Source: Flavobacteriaceae bacterium (GTDB lineage Bacteria > Bacteroidota > Bacteroidia > Flavobacteriales > Flavobacteriaceae). Taken from it: DNA of 56,503 nucleotides. The notes under the pieces are model-generated. The model worked only from the letters and a program-made list of their open reading frames with translations, did no database searches and was not told the origin of the DNA. The stretch covers positions 1 to 56,503 of the forward strand of contig JALWKK010000042.1 in assembly GCA_027081505.1 (NCBI GenBank), written 5' to 3'. Below are positions 1 through 9,603 of the stretch, piece by piece (position 1 is the stretch's first letter; every line of letters begins with the position of its first letter). The translations under genes were made by a program, and so were the position numbers.

Positions 1-116
1 ATTTTTTTTCGATTAACAATTTATTTAATTTAGGATTGAGGGTTTTTCTTTAATCATAAACTAGGAACCAGAAACAAGGAACTGCAAACTTAGGATTTAG
101 GTGGTGAGTTTATGAG

Positions 117-132
117 CCTGTCTGCCGACAGG
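117..132. repeat. Perfect 6-bp-stem palindrome upstream of rarA
   Basis: CCTGTC-TGCC-GACAGG is a perfect inverted repeat in an otherwise AT-rich intergenic stretch. Short GC-rich palindromes of this look are dispersed in many Flavobacteriaceae genomes. It is about 130 nt upstream of the rarA start and has no T-tract, so a terminator on the plus strand is unlikely. The rest of 1-248 shows no gene I can support. Confidence 0.4.
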
Positions 133-236
133 TAGAGCGGTATGTGTTCATTCATAAATTCCAAATCATCAATTCGAAATCTGCAATCGAATAAATCGTA
201 AACCGAAAAAGTTTGTAAATTGGCGTAGCTATTTTG

Positions 237-244
237 TACCTTTA
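237..244 (+). promoter_or_regulatory. Probable -7 element (TACCTTTA) of rarA
   Basis: TACCTTTA differs from the Bacteroidota -7 consensus TAnnTTTG only in its last base. A TTG lies 21 nt upstream (213-215), slightly longer than the usual 19. The ATG at 249 starts only 5 nt after the element, so the message would be leaderless or nearly so. Confidence 0.4.
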
Positions 245-248
245 CTTT

Positions 249-1529
249 ATGAATACACCTCCTCTTGCAGAACGTATAAGACCTCAATCTCTTGACGAAT
301 ATTTAAGTCAAGAACATCTGGTAGGAAAAAAAGGGGCATTACGTGCGCAACTCACAACAGGAATGTTATCGTCTATGATTTTTTGGGGACCTCCGGGAAC
401 CGGAAAAACCACATTAGCAACCCTTATTGCCGAAGAATCTAAGCGTCCGTTCTATACATTAAGCGCCATTGACAGTGGTGTGGCTGCAGTAAGAAAAGTA
501 ATTGAAGAAGCAAAAAAAAATGATACGCTCTTTTCTGCAAAAAATCCTATTCTTTTTATAGATGAGATTCATCGGTTTAGCAAATCGCAACAAGATTCGT
601 TACTGGGAGCAGTAGAAAAAGGCTGGATAACACTTATTGGAGCCACCACCGAAAACCCGAGTTTTGAAGTAATACCCGCTTTGCTTTCCCGTTGTCAAGT
701 GTATGTTCTTAATGAATTTAGTAAAAAGGATTTGGAAAATTTATTGGCAAGAGCAATTAAAAAAGATTCTTTACTTGCCCAAAAAAACATCACGCTTTCA
801 GAAACCGAAGCGCTTATACGATTATCGGGTGGCGATGCTAGAAAATTACTTAATATTTTAGAGTTGGTTGTCCTCTCGGAAGAAAAACAAACCGTTACCA
901 TTACAGATGAATTGGTAATGAACAAAGTTCAAAAAAATACGGTTTTATACGATAAAACAGGCGAGCAATATTACGATATCGTTTCGGCATTTATTAAATC
1001 GATTCGAGGAAGTGATCCTAATGCCGCTGTTTATTGGTTGGCAAGAATGATAGAAGGCGGCGAAGATGTTAAATTTATTGCGCGAAGGATGTTAATCTTA
1101 GCTTCGGAAGATATAGGAAATGCCAATCCCACTGCATTGGTACTAGCCAATTCTACTTTTCAGGCGGTAAGCACCATAGGTTATCCGGAGGCGCGAATTA
1201 TTCTTAGCCAGTGTGCTATTTATTTGGCTACTTCGCCAAAGAGCAATGCTTCATACAAAGCCATAGGCGAGGCACAACAACTGGTTAAACAAACAGGTGA
1301 TTTACCGGTTCCGTTATCGATACGGAATGCACCAACTAAACTGATGAAGCAATTGGGTTATGGAAAAAATTACCAATATGCACATAATTATGAAAACAAT
1401 TTTGTTGCACACGAATTTCTTCCCGAAGAAATAAAAAACACCACTTTTTATAAACCGGGCAATAACCCGAAAGAGAATACTATTAAAAACTATTTAAAAT
1501 CGCTTTGGAAAGATAAGTATGATTATTGA
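249..1529 (+). CDS. rarA: Replication-associated recombination protein A (RarA/MgsA AAA+ ATPase)
   Basis: This is a clamp-loader-like AAA+ ATPase that acts at stalled replication forks together with SSB and the recombination machinery. The 426-residue protein has Walker [10 protein letters not shown] at residues 47-55, Walker [10 protein letters not shown] at 102-110, a sensor-1 stretch GATTENPSF, and the C-terminal MgsA tetramerisation region containing [16 protein letters not shown]. Length is normal for the family. ATG 249 ([13 protein letters not shown]) is preferred over TTG 234 because it matches the conserved N-terminus. Its stop overlaps the convergent FG-GAP gene by 7 bp. It stands alone on the plus strand. 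The assignment is secure. Confidence 0.96.
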   Translation: MNTPPLAERIRPQSLDEYLSQEHLVGKKGALRAQLTTGMLSSMIFWGPPGTGKTTLATLIAEESKRPFYTLSAIDSGVAAVRKVIEEAKKNDTLFSAKNPILFIDEIHRFSKSQQDSLLGAVEKGWITLIGATTENPSFEVIPALLSRCQVYVLNEFSKKDLENLLARAIKKDSLLAQKNITLSETEALIRLSGGDARKLLNILELVVLSEEKQTVTITDELVMNKVQKNTVLYDKTGEQYYDIVSAFIKSIRGSDPNAAVYWLARMIEGGEDVKFIARRMLILASEDIGNANPTALVLANSTFQAVSTIGYPEARIILSQCAIYLATSPKSNASYKAIGEAQQLVKQTGDLPVPLSIRNAPTKLMKQLGYGKNYQYAHNYENNFVAHEFLPEEIKNTTFYKPGNNPKENTIKNYLKSLWKDKYDY

Positions 1530-4500
1530 TTTTGTTCTACAATTTTAACTCCTTCGTTATTTATTCCTGCTATATAGAGTGTTTTGTTTAAGCCTTTATG
1601 GTTTATTTTGATTATAGATTTTACATTTCCTTCTATATACAACCCGCTTTTATTATAGTTTAACGCTTTGTATTTACTGCCTGTATTAAGCAAAACAATA
1701 CCGGTTCCCATATCCAATCTGGGAGTTTCTACTTCTGTGTTATAAATATTACCAACAATTATAGCATCTTGCTTACCGTCATTATTAATATCTTCAAATT
1801 CTATATTCATTAGTGGAGCTGTTTGAGCCAAATTGGGTAGTTCGGTTTTTGTAAACATTCCGTTACCGGAATTGAGTAACACAATAGATTTAAACTGTGT
1901 TGCTTCTTTTTTGTAGGCATCTTTGAGTTTATCGCCAAAAATATCTTCAAGAGTTGCATGTGCAAATTCATTATAGGTTCCAAATTTTTGGGCAATAAAG
2001 GGCATTTGTTGCGAGGAACATTCTCTTCCTCTTGAAGGTACTTCTTTTCCTTTATAGGTGTTGCTTAGCACAATATCAAACGTCCCGTTGGCATCAAAAT
2101 CGCTGGCATACACTTTAAAAGGTTTTGCATACGATGCTTTGTGTTTAATATTAACACCAACGTTTCCTATAATATAATCTTTTAATCCGTCGTTGTTTAC
2201 ATCGGTTTCTGCAACGGTAAACCACCATCCTTTTTCGTTGTTTAAATCACTTTTGGCGGCGATGTTATTAAATTTTCCTTCTTTGTTTTCAAAAATTCCG
2301 ATAGAAGTCCATTCACCTACAGCAATGATATCTTGCCAACCGTCGTTGTTAAAGTCTGTTGCAATAATTTTATTAATGATACCAAAGTTAGTTAAATCGG
2401 GGGTTACTTCATCGGTAACATTTTTAAAGACACCATTATTGTTACGCAGTAAATATGATGATGCGGCAACCGGATAGTGTTGCGGTTTAATACGGTTTCC
2501 TATAAGCAGGTCTAAATTTCCGTCTTTATCAAAATCTATCACAGCAACTGACTTTCCACTTTGGAACAAAGAATTTATGGTTTTATCTTGGTGTTTTACA
2601 AAGTTTCCTTTACCGTCGTTTTTATAAAGTCTGTCTGCATATTTTTTTGAGTTTGGAGCAAACTCATTACCGCCACTTACAACATATAAATCCATATCAC
2701 CATCCTTATCAAAATCAAAAAAGACAGATTCCATATCCTCGTGGTCTTTGTCGTTTACAAAAGCCTTTGGAATGTGTTTTTTAAATCCGGTTTTGGTTTG
2801 AATAAATAAAGCTCCCGATTGCCCCGATGCTCCTCCTATATAAATATCTTCCAATCCGTCATTATTAACATCGGCTTTAGACAGGTAAGGTCCTAAAGTA
2901 GATTGCTTGTAAGGTAGAAGAATTTCTTTTTCAAAATCGTTATAGGTGTTTTCTTTGTGTTTAAAGTTTATTCCTAAAGTTGAGTTTAAGCTTTTAAAAT
3001 ATTGTTTTTCTTTTCTCTTAGTGATGTACTTTCTTTTGGCATTGTTATAATTAAACGTTACGGTTGAATTAGCAGAAACATTATATTTTTCTTCAAATAG
3101 CCCATTTCGCCATATTACTCTAACCGTATCAATTTTTTTTGCTTTTCCAATGCCAAACAAGGCATCATTTTGTATTGCCGACAAATAGCCTTTTACCCTT
3201 TTGGTCTCCACCATTTGCGAAATAGTATTGCTGCTAATTTCAACTCTTGCAAAGGGTTCTGATGTTTGTCCTTTGGTTATAACTTTTAAAAAATTATTTG
3301 TTTTGTTTTCTACGGTATTGTTTTTATACAAAAAGGCTTCTTCATCTATATTATTTACCAATAGGTCGTAGTCACCATCATTGTCTAAATCTGCGTAAAC
3401 CGCACCGTTTGAAAACGATGGTTGGTATAATCCCCAATCTATGGTTTGATTGTCGAAAGTTAAATCGTTATTGTTTTTATAGAGAACATTGGACAATTTT
3501 TCGGAAGGAAGTGCATCGTAGAGTTTTTGTTTCATTTCTAAAGGTACGTTACCTTTAAAAGCTCGTTGAACTTCTCTTATTTGGTTGCTAATATCATTGT
3601 CTTTTCCGTATTTCCGGTATCCGTTTGTTACATAAATATCTTTGTTTCCGTCGAGGTCTAAGTCTACTATTAAGCCAGCCCAACTCCAGTCTGTTTTGGC
3701 AAGGTGAGCCAAATGTACGATGTTATGAAATTTTCCGTTACCGATATTAAGTTGCAAGGAGTTATACATATATTGGTAAGGCATATTCAATTTATCAACC
3801 AGTAGCGAAAATCGTTCTAAATTCATAGATGCCATTAGTGTTTTGGCTCTAATGTGGTCGCTATATGCCATATCTAAAACAAAAATATCTTGTTGCAAGT
3901 CGTTATTAAAATCTTCGATATCTACACCCATTCCGTAAAAAGAGACTTGATGTAAATCTTTTTTAGTATCGTTTGTAAATGTTCCGTTTTGGTTATTGAT
4001 AAAAAGTGCATCCGGCACAAAATAATCGTTAGCGATATAAAAGTCTAACCAGCCGTCTTTGTTAATATCGCTTACGGTAACTCCCAGACCAAATGATGGC
4101 ATAAGGATACCTGCTTGTTGAGAAACATCTTTAAACTTTCCGTTATTGTTTTGGTATAAATGAATACTGCTTTGATGTAGTTTTTTTGAATCTGCACGTA
4201 GGAGTTTATAAAAATTTGCCGGGTCTATTCCGTAAAATTCGTTTTCGTTAGAAACCAGACAGTCTAAGTCGCCATCATTATCGTAATCAAAAAACACGCT
4301 TTGAGTGCTTAATCCCGTATCTGCAAGACCGTATTCTTGTGCGCTTTCTTTAAAGGTTAAATCTTTTTGGTTGATAAATAAGAGGTTTTTTCGGTCTTTG
4401 CTTTGTTTTGGACCTCCTTGTGAGATGTAAATATCTATCCAGCCATCGTTATTTACATCGGCAAAGGTTACTCCGTTTGACCAAATTTTTCCTTGATTTA

Positions 4501-4855
4501 TTCCTGCTTTTTCAGAAATATCTTCAAACTCCAAATTACCTTTGTTTAAATATAACTTGTTGGCAACTTGATTTCCGGTAAAAAAAACATCTAATAAACC
4601 GTCGTTATTAATATCTGCTACTGCAACACCGCTTCCGTTGTAAAAATAATCAAAGTTGAAAAGATTTTCCATTGTGGAAACATCTTCTTTCAATTTGTTG
4701 GAAAATGTTAATCCGCTCTTTTGTGAATCTATTTTTGTAAATACTGTTTGTGTTACATTAGTTTGCGAAGTAGCTTCAATATTCTCTTTATTTTTGGAAG
4801 ATTCATTACAGGAAAGTAAAATAAAAAGAAACAGTACTGATGCTTTTTTTATCAT
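1523..4855 (-). CDS. FG-GAP/VCBS repeat lipoprotein with ASPIC/UnbV domain
   Basis: A 1110-residue exported lipoprotein. The signal peptide ends in LFILLSC, with the lipidated Cys at residue 16. Many FG-GAP type calcium-binding repeats follow, recognisable as D-hNNDGhhD blocks (for example DINNDGLLDVF at 81-91, DVNNDGWIDIY at 133-143, DYDNDGDLDCL at 190-200). An ASPIC/UnbV domain lies at about 530-602, and a second set of FG-GAP blades runs from about 650 to the end. Such proteins are predicted surface beta-propellers, and relatives often occur beside SusC/SusD pairs, but none is seen here. It is the last gene of a minus-strand run and starts 15 nt after the preceding stop. Its ligand is unknown; annotations as RNA-binding protein in databases have no support here. 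Confidence 0.85.
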   Translation of the reverse strand: MIKKASVLFLFILLSCNESSKNKENIEATSQTNVTQTVFTKIDSQKSGLTFSNKLKEDVSTMENLFNFDYFYNGSGVAVADINNDGLLDVFFTGNQVANKLYLNKGNLEFEDISEKAGINQGKIWSNGVTFADVNNDGWIDIYISQGGPKQSKDRKNLLFINQKDLTFKESAQEYGLADTGLSTQSVFFDYDNDGDLDCLVSNENEFYGIDPANFYKLLRADSKKLHQSSIHLYQNNNGKFKDVSQQAGILMPSFGLGVTVSDINKDGWLDFYIANDYFVPDALFINNQNGTFTNDTKKDLHQVSFYGMGVDIEDFNNDLQQDIFVLDMAYSDHIRAKTLMASMNLERFSLLVDKLNMPYQYMYNSLQLNIGNGKFHNIVHLAHLAKTDWSWAGLIVDLDLDGNKDIYVTNGYRKYGKDNDISNQIREVQRAFKGNVPLEMKQKLYDALPSEKLSNVLYKNNNDLTFDNQTIDWGLYQPSFSNGAVYADLDNDGDYDLLVNNIDEEAFLYKNNTVENKTNNFLKVITKGQTSEPFARVEISSNTISQMVETKRVKGYLSAIQNDALFGIGKAKKIDTVRVIWRNGLFEEKYNVSANSTVTFNYNNAKRKYITKRKEKQYFKSLNSTLGINFKHKENTYNDFEKEILLPYKQSTLGPYLSKADVNNDGLEDIYIGGASGQSGALFIQTKTGFKKHIPKAFVNDKDHEDMESVFFDFDKDGDMDLYVVSGGNEFAPNSKKYADRLYKNDGKGNFVKHQDKTINSLFQSGKSVAVIDFDKDGNLDLLIGNRIKPQHYPVAASSYLLRNNNGVFKNVTDEVTPDLTNFGIINKIIATDFNNDGWQDIIAVGEWTSIGIFENKEGKFNNIAAKSDLNNEKGWWFTVAETDVNNDGLKDYIIGNVGVNIKHKASYAKPFKVYASDFDANGTFDIVLSNTYKGKEVPSRGRECSSQQMPFIAQKFGTYNEFAHATLEDIFGDKLKDAYKKEATQFKSIVLLNSGNGMFTKTELPNLAQTAPLMNIEFEDINNDGKQDAIIVGNIYNTEVETPRLDMGTGIVLLNTGSKYKALNYNKSGLYIEGNVKSIIKINHKGLNKTLYIAGINNEGVKIVEQNQ

Positions 4856-4870
4856 ATAAATTTTACTTTT

Positions 4871-5626
4871 TTAATTCTTAGTTAATTTAAAAACCATTGG
4901 CAATAGTTTTGGTTTTTTTGCCTCATATCTTTCTACTGAGAAATATTCATCGTTTTGAATTCCGATTCCAATAAACTCCGAAGTTTTTATAACAAAATAC
5001 CCCTTCTTGCTTGATGGTATTGCTTCGCCGATAATGGCGTTATTTTTCCAAATGGTAAATCCCTTTCCTTTAGGAATTAGTGCATACTCTTTATAAATGT
5101 ATTTTTGTGAGCTTCCAACACTATTTGAATCTTCTTTGCTTTGTTCGGTATTACTTTCATTTTTTTCAGTTGGCACTTTTTTTTCTTCAACAATAGAAAT
5201 TTCTTTTTGGTTAACATCCAGTTTTTTCATGCTTTCAAAAGCTCTTCTTAATGCTTGATGATAGGATTGTTTAAAGTCTTTAATTTTGCTTTTCCCTTCT
5301 ATACTTCTATATATTTCTTTTCCGTTACAATCAGTTAATATTACAATAAGTTTTGTGTAAATAAAACCGCTGTTTCTTTTTACATTGGCTCTTAGTCCGT
5401 CACATTTTGCCAATCCGTCCGGCAGTTCGCTTTGAAAAAAGGCATTAAACCCGTATTTGTTTAATAAAAATTTTGTTAATGAGTTGAGCTGGTGTCTATC
5501 TTTTCCTTTCAAAAACTCAAACTGTTCCGGTACTGTAACATAGGAATAGTTGTTTAGTTTACTTTGAGAAAAACTTGTACTAATGTTTATGATAAAAAAT
5601 AGTACTGCAAAAATATATTTTTTCAC
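4871..5626 (-). CDS. Exported protein of unknown function
   Basis: A 251-residue protein with a Sec signal peptide (residues 1-21, ending SFSQ). The N-terminal half contains a DCNGKEIY-like turn and a predicted helix up to about residue 145. A charged low-complexity linker rich in Glu, Ser and Asn spans about 145-172. A C-terminal part of short beta-strands follows. I do not recognise a named domain. The start overlaps the stop of the DUF5723 gene by 4 nt (ATGA), so the two are probably translationally coupled and work in the same envelope process. Confidence 0.75.
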   Translation of the reverse strand: MKKYIFAVLFFIINISTSFSQSKLNNYSYVTVPEQFEFLKGKDRHQLNSLTKFLLNKYGFNAFFQSELPDGLAKCDGLRANVKRNSGFIYTKLIVILTDCNGKEIYRSIEGKSKIKDFKQSYHQALRRAFESMKKLDVNQKEISIVEEKKVPTEKNESNTEQSKEDSNSVGSSQKYIYKEYALIPKGKGFTIWKNNAIIGEAIPSSKKGYFVIKTSEFIGIGIQNDEYFSVERYEAKKPKLLPMVFKLTKN

Positions 5627-7032
5627 TTTTGGTTTATTTTAATATTAAATCCCAGTTGTAAAGATACACTTTTTGTTTTTGCCAGATTAGAATAGTTTAA
5701 AATATTATCGCCTGCTACGTAAAAATTTATTGGACCAAGGTCTAACACCATCGCTAAACCCAGGTTTGAAAACGAATAGGAATCTACAGTATAGGTAGCT
5801 TTAGCCGAAAGTAATTTTCCGAATCTTCGGTAATAAAATACAGTGCCTGCCAGTTGCGGTGATTTGGGTCTAAAGATATTAAACACCTGAAAACCAACAG
5901 ATTGATTTCTGTCTATTTTACTACCTCTGCTTCTGCAATCACAATCATCTACACCCGAAACGGTTTTTCCAAAACTGTAAGAAATGGCGCCATTTACTTT
6001 TAAAGGCCTCCAGTTAGAATAAGAACGAGTAATGGTATCTACAATAATTTCTTTTTCAATTTCATTTTCCAAATCATCATAATACGGTATGCCTGCTTCA
6101 TCTAAAGGCGGAAAAATTAATTCAATCCCGTTTAAGGTGTAATTTCCGGTTGCTTTGTAGGTTTCTACATCTTTTAAATGAAAAATAACGCCTAAATCTA
6201 ATATGCTTCCGGTTGCTGTTAATTTATTGGTTATATCGTATGTAAAACCCAAATCCATTCCCACTCCTAAATTTCCTCCTAAGAATGCTCTACCAATCAT
6301 TTTTTTGGTTATATCTGAAGCATTTTTCAAATCATATAATGATGCCAATCCGGAAGTTTGAACAGTCATATCAACATTGGTTAAACGATGTTCGTAAATA
6401 TTATTGGCACCGTCTCCTAAAGTGGTAGTAAAGTTTCCGGAATTACTCGTACTATTTACACTTGCCATACTGGAATAAATCTTAGCTCTGGCTCCTACAG
6501 TGAGTTTTTTAGTAAGCTGTTTATTGGCTCCAAAATGAAAAACAGTTAACAAATCGGCTCGTGTACTTACTTCACCTAAATCGTAAATTTTATTGATGTT
6601 ATCTTTATTTCCGTACCAAGCAAGTTCTGCCAAGTCTTTTGGAAAATAGGCGATAAAGTCAAATTCTTGGTATATTCCTCCCGAAAAGTATAGTTCTTGT
6701 TTACTACGCCATCCAAACTGAATCAGTTCCAATTGTTGAGTAGCCGTAAAAAAATCGGTGTTTTTTAGTTCGGATAATTTATTTGCGATTCGGGTATTAA
6801 TTTCTACAGAAGAATTTCCGAAAATATCATAAACCGTAACTCCAGTTGAACCTCCGTTTAAATGAAATTGTGAAAGAAAAGGAATTCCAAAATGAAATTT
6901 TGTAGTTACTTTTTCGCTCGGATTAAGCATCAAGGATTGTGGAATTTCTCTAAAACCGTACGCCAATTGTTTATTTTGGGCAACGGCTACCACTACCTGA
7001 AACAGGCACATTATCATTACAATTTTCTTCAT
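5623..7032 (-). CDS. DUF5723 family outer-membrane beta-barrel protein
   Basis: A 469-residue protein with a signal peptide (cleavage after VVAVAQ, about residue 19) and the family-typical start LAYGFREIPQSLMLNPS, followed by FHFGIPFLSQFHLNGGS. The rest is rich in alternating aromatic and glycine strands, as expected of an outer-membrane barrel, with repeated segments such as LGVGMDLGFTYDI and LGLAMVLDLGPINFYVAGD. An unusual CDCRSRG motif sits at about 370. The family is confined to Bacteroidota and its function is not established. It lies between a lipoprotein gene (3-nt gap) and an exported protein gene (4-nt overlap). Confidence 0.82.
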   Translation of the reverse strand: MKKIVMIMCLFQVVVAVAQNKQLAYGFREIPQSLMLNPSEKVTTKFHFGIPFLSQFHLNGGSTGVTVYDIFGNSSVEINTRIANKLSELKNTDFFTATQQLELIQFGWRSKQELYFSGGIYQEFDFIAYFPKDLAELAWYGNKDNINKIYDLGEVSTRADLLTVFHFGANKQLTKKLTVGARAKIYSSMASVNSTSNSGNFTTTLGDGANNIYEHRLTNVDMTVQTSGLASLYDLKNASDITKKMIGRAFLGGNLGVGMDLGFTYDITNKLTATGSILDLGVIFHLKDVETYKATGNYTLNGIELIFPPLDEAGIPYYDDLENEIEKEIIVDTITRSYSNWRPLKVNGAISYSFGKTVSGVDDCDCRSRGSKIDRNQSVGFQVFNIFRPKSPQLAGTVFYYRRFGKLLSAKATYTVDSYSFSNLGLAMVLDLGPINFYVAGDNILNYSNLAKTKSVSLQLGFNIKINQK

Positions 7033-7035
7033 AAA

Positions 7036-7578
7036 TTAATATTCTACGTAGTATGTTGCCTTAGATTGTAGATTTAACGAGCCTTCGAGTGTTTCATCTG
7101 AAGAAGGTATGGTTACTTTTACAATTACTTTGTTTGCTTGAGTTAGTTGTAAAATAGCATCACCTTCAACAATTTCTGTAAATTCGGTAACTATTGGAGT
7201 GCCAAGCGTTCCTTGCTCAACGTTGGTTTGAGTTTGATAGGTAATTTCATTTAATTCATTTACAAAGACAAACTCGGCAATAAAACTTCTGGGTATGCTG
7301 TTGGTAAATTTAAAATAAAAATCGACTCGTTTTAATGCTTCTTGAACGTCCGTATCGTCTAAAAAACGTATTTCGGTTGAGTCTGATACGGTTAAGATTT
7401 GGTTTTGCGTAACTGCATCGTAAAACCGGTTGGCTTTAACAGTAAAGTAGATTAAATCCAGCTCGATTACAGGTTTTAGAGTAATGTTTTCTGCTTGGTT
7501 TATATCGGTGTCGGTTATACAAGCATAAAATAAAAGTATAATCGGTATTAAAAGAATGTAGGTTAAATTCTTTTTCAT
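7036..7578 (-). CDS. Putative lipoprotein of unknown function
   Basis: A 180-residue protein whose N-terminus MKKNLTYILLIPII is a lipoprotein signal, with the lipobox FYAC placing the lipidated Cys at residue 20. I start it at ATG 7578 rather than at the upstream in-frame ATG at 7620, because the extra 14 residues would spoil the signal peptide. The mature part is beta-rich with no recognised domain. Three nucleotides separate it from the DUF5723 gene, so it may be the periplasm-facing partner of that barrel; that is inference from context only. Confidence 0.72.
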   Translation of the reverse strand: MKKNLTYILLIPIILLFYACITDTDINQAENITLKPVIELDLIYFTVKANRFYDAVTQNQILTVSDSTEIRFLDDTDVQEALKRVDFYFKFTNSIPRSFIAEFVFVNELNEITYQTQTNVEQGTLGTPIVTEFTEIVEGDAILQLTQANKVIVKVTIPSSDETLEGSLNLQSKATYYVEY

Positions 7579-7635
7579 AATTAATTGGGAAATTTGGTTT
7601 ATAACGGTAATTTTAAACAAATTAGTATAAGGTTA

Positions 7636-8319
7636 CTACAAATAATTTTTAATTTGCAACAACTGTTTAACAGTTTTTTGGTTTGAAGAAACTATTTGAT
7701 TTCGGTAATTAAAAAACAAGGTTTCCATTCCAACTGCTCGCGCTCCTTGAATATCTGCTTCTAATGAATCGCCAATCATAATACTTTTTTCGGGTTGTGT
7801 TTTTGCTTTTTTTAATGCTGTTTTAAATATAACAGGATTAGGCTTCTTTAACCCTACCTCTTCGGAAGTGGTTATGGTACTAAAATATGATTTAATTCCG
7901 CTTTTACTAATTTTTTTTTGCTGTACTTCGTTAAATCCGTTGGTTATTATGTGTAGTGAGTAGTTTGGTTTTAAGTAATTTAATAATGTTACTGCTCCGG
8001 AAAAAAGATGGTTGTCTTCCGGAAGTTCTTCTATATAACTATTTGCTAATTCGTCTATTTTTTTTTCTGAAAAAGAAAGATTAAAAGACTTAAAAGTATC
8101 AATAAGTCTTCCTCTACGAAGTTGTTCTTTAGTTACTCGATCTTCGCGGTAGGCTTTCCAATAATGTTCGTTAATTGGCTCGTAAATTGAAATAAATTCT
8201 TCAATTCCAAGCTCAATATTATGGGTTTTAAAAACGCGCTTAAATGCAAGTTTAGAATTTTTATCAAAATCCCAAAGGGTATGATCTAAATCGAAAAAAA
8301 CATCGGTGATTTTTTGCAT
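7636..8319 (-). CDS. YjjG-family HAD hydrolase (noncanonical pyrimidine nucleotidase)
   Basis: A 227-residue class I HAD phosphatase. Motif I is FFDLDHTLWDF, with nucleophile Asp10 and acid/base Asp12. Motif II is HIITNGF, the motif III lysine is in GLKKPNP, and motif IV is MIGDSLEADIQGA. The helical cap between motifs I and II is typical of the YjjG branch, which dephosphorylates noncanonical pyrimidine nucleoside monophosphates as a housecleaning activity. All catalytic residues are present. It starts 3 nt after the DUF7033 gene, in the same run as radC. Confidence 0.88.
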   Translation of the reverse strand: MQKITDVFFDLDHTLWDFDKNSKLAFKRVFKTHNIELGIEEFISIYEPINEHYWKAYREDRVTKEQLRRGRLIDTFKSFNLSFSEKKIDELANSYIEELPEDNHLFSGAVTLLNYLKPNYSLHIITNGFNEVQQKKISKSGIKSYFSTITTSEEVGLKKPNPVIFKTALKKAKTQPEKSIMIGDSLEADIQGARAVGMETLFFNYRNQIVSSNQKTVKQLLQIKNYL

Positions 8320-8322
8320 AAT

Positions 8323-9600
8323 TTATTGAGTTAGAAAGAGTTTTTTCCAAAATTTGTTTTTGGGAGTTTCCGTAAAGTTTAAATTAGTAAAGAGAACGGA
8401 AAATGTTCCGTTTACTTTTTTTACAGATTGAATTATTGAATTAATTTGTACATCTGCTTCTGTGTTATTTTTATTGGAAAAACTCGTTGTAGAAAAGGCT
8501 ACGGGATTTATTATAAGTGGTGTTTTAATTTCGTAATCCAAATCGTAAAATAAAAAAGGTGTGCAGGTACCGGCTCTAAAACCGGGAACAGTTTCATACA
8601 CCATCGAGCAATCTGAAGCTACTTCTAAAGCGATTAAATTTCTATAATTCTCCGGCAGATTAACAAAATAATGTGCGTTGAGCGATTTTTTTACTTCGCG
8701 ATTTGTAATCGTTTCCATGATTTTTTTCTCTTCTTTTAACAAATTTACATCCTTAAGAGCTTTTTTTGAAAACAGTAATCCTGTCGTAAGATAATCGCCA
8801 ACGTATTTTATGAGTTCTTTGTACTTAGGATGTTGTGTTTCTATTTCGGTAAAAAAGTCTTCATTTTCGCCTAATATAAAAAACACAGTAGTTGGGATTT
8901 TTGTTTTTTTAGCGACTTCAATTAAAAAATCATATACATCGTACGGGTCCGGTTTTAAGCGCAATACTACTTGGGTGCGCTTTAAAAAGGTTTTTAATCT
9001 AAATCGAACGATATCTGAAAAAAAACAAACCGTTGATCTAAAAATTCCTTTTCTAAGAAACAAATACGGTGTTTGCACCTCAACCAAATGATGTTTTTTA
9101 AATTCTCGGGAAGTAAAATCTAAGTCGGGAAAATGTTCTTGTAACTTTTTCTTAAACTTAAACGCCCACAAATCTACCACCGGTTGTTGTAAAAAAGAAG
9201 CCTTATATCCTAAACTTTCCGTAACCGGATATCTTCCTAACTCATCTTTAACATGAGGTAAATACTCTTCATATCTGGAAATTAAATAAAAGGAAGCCGC
9301 AAAAATATCATAAGGCAACATGCTTTTTTCGCCACATATAAAAAAGCATTTTGTATCTTCCCAAGCTCTCACGGTTATATCTATACTCTCCACTCCTTGT
9401 TGAAATAACAAATCGCGACTTTGTATAAAAAACTCATTACCCAAAGGTTGTTTGTTGTAAGAAAGTTTGGCTCCGGTGTGAGCTATAAATTCTTCAATTG
9501 TTGTTGTAAAACCAATATCTAAACCTAGAATACGAATGCAAATATGTTTAAAAACATAGGTTAGTCGCGGCGTAATTTTGGGCGTATAAATTAAAAGCAT
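8323..9600 (-). CDS. DUF7033 / polysaccharide deacetylase-like protein
   Basis: A 425-residue protein. The N-terminal 200 residues (ITPRLTYVFKHICIRILGL, then YDIFAASFYLISRYEEYLP and a PVVDLWAFKFKKKL block) match the domain found in front of Bacteroidota polysaccharide deacetylase-like modules. The C-terminal half keeps the fold landmarks: PTTVFFILGEN, LPENYRNLIALEVASDCSM and GFRAGTCTPFLFYDLDYEI. In the place where active relatives have the Asp and the His-x-Ser metal ligands, this protein shows KPDPYDVYDF and TTGLLFSKKA, so the usual metal site is not recognisable. It may be inactive or use other chemistry. It sits between radC and the HAD gene with 3-nt gaps on both sides. Confidence 0.75.
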   Translation of the reverse strand: MLLIYTPKITPRLTYVFKHICIRILGLDIGFTTTIEEFIAHTGAKLSYNKQPLGNEFFIQSRDLLFQQGVESIDITVRAWEDTKCFFICGEKSMLPYDIFAASFYLISRYEEYLPHVKDELGRYPVTESLGYKASFLQQPVVDLWAFKFKKKLQEHFPDLDFTSREFKKHHLVEVQTPYLFLRKGIFRSTVCFFSDIVRFRLKTFLKRTQVVLRLKPDPYDVYDFLIEVAKKTKIPTTVFFILGENEDFFTEIETQHPKYKELIKYVGDYLTTGLLFSKKALKDVNLLKEEKKIMETITNREVKKSLNAHYFVNLPENYRNLIALEVASDCSMVYETVPGFRAGTCTPFLFYDLDYEIKTPLIINPVAFSTTSFSNKNNTEADVQINSIIQSVKKVNGTFSVLFTNLNFTETPKNKFWKKLFLTQ

Positions 9601-9603
9601 AGG

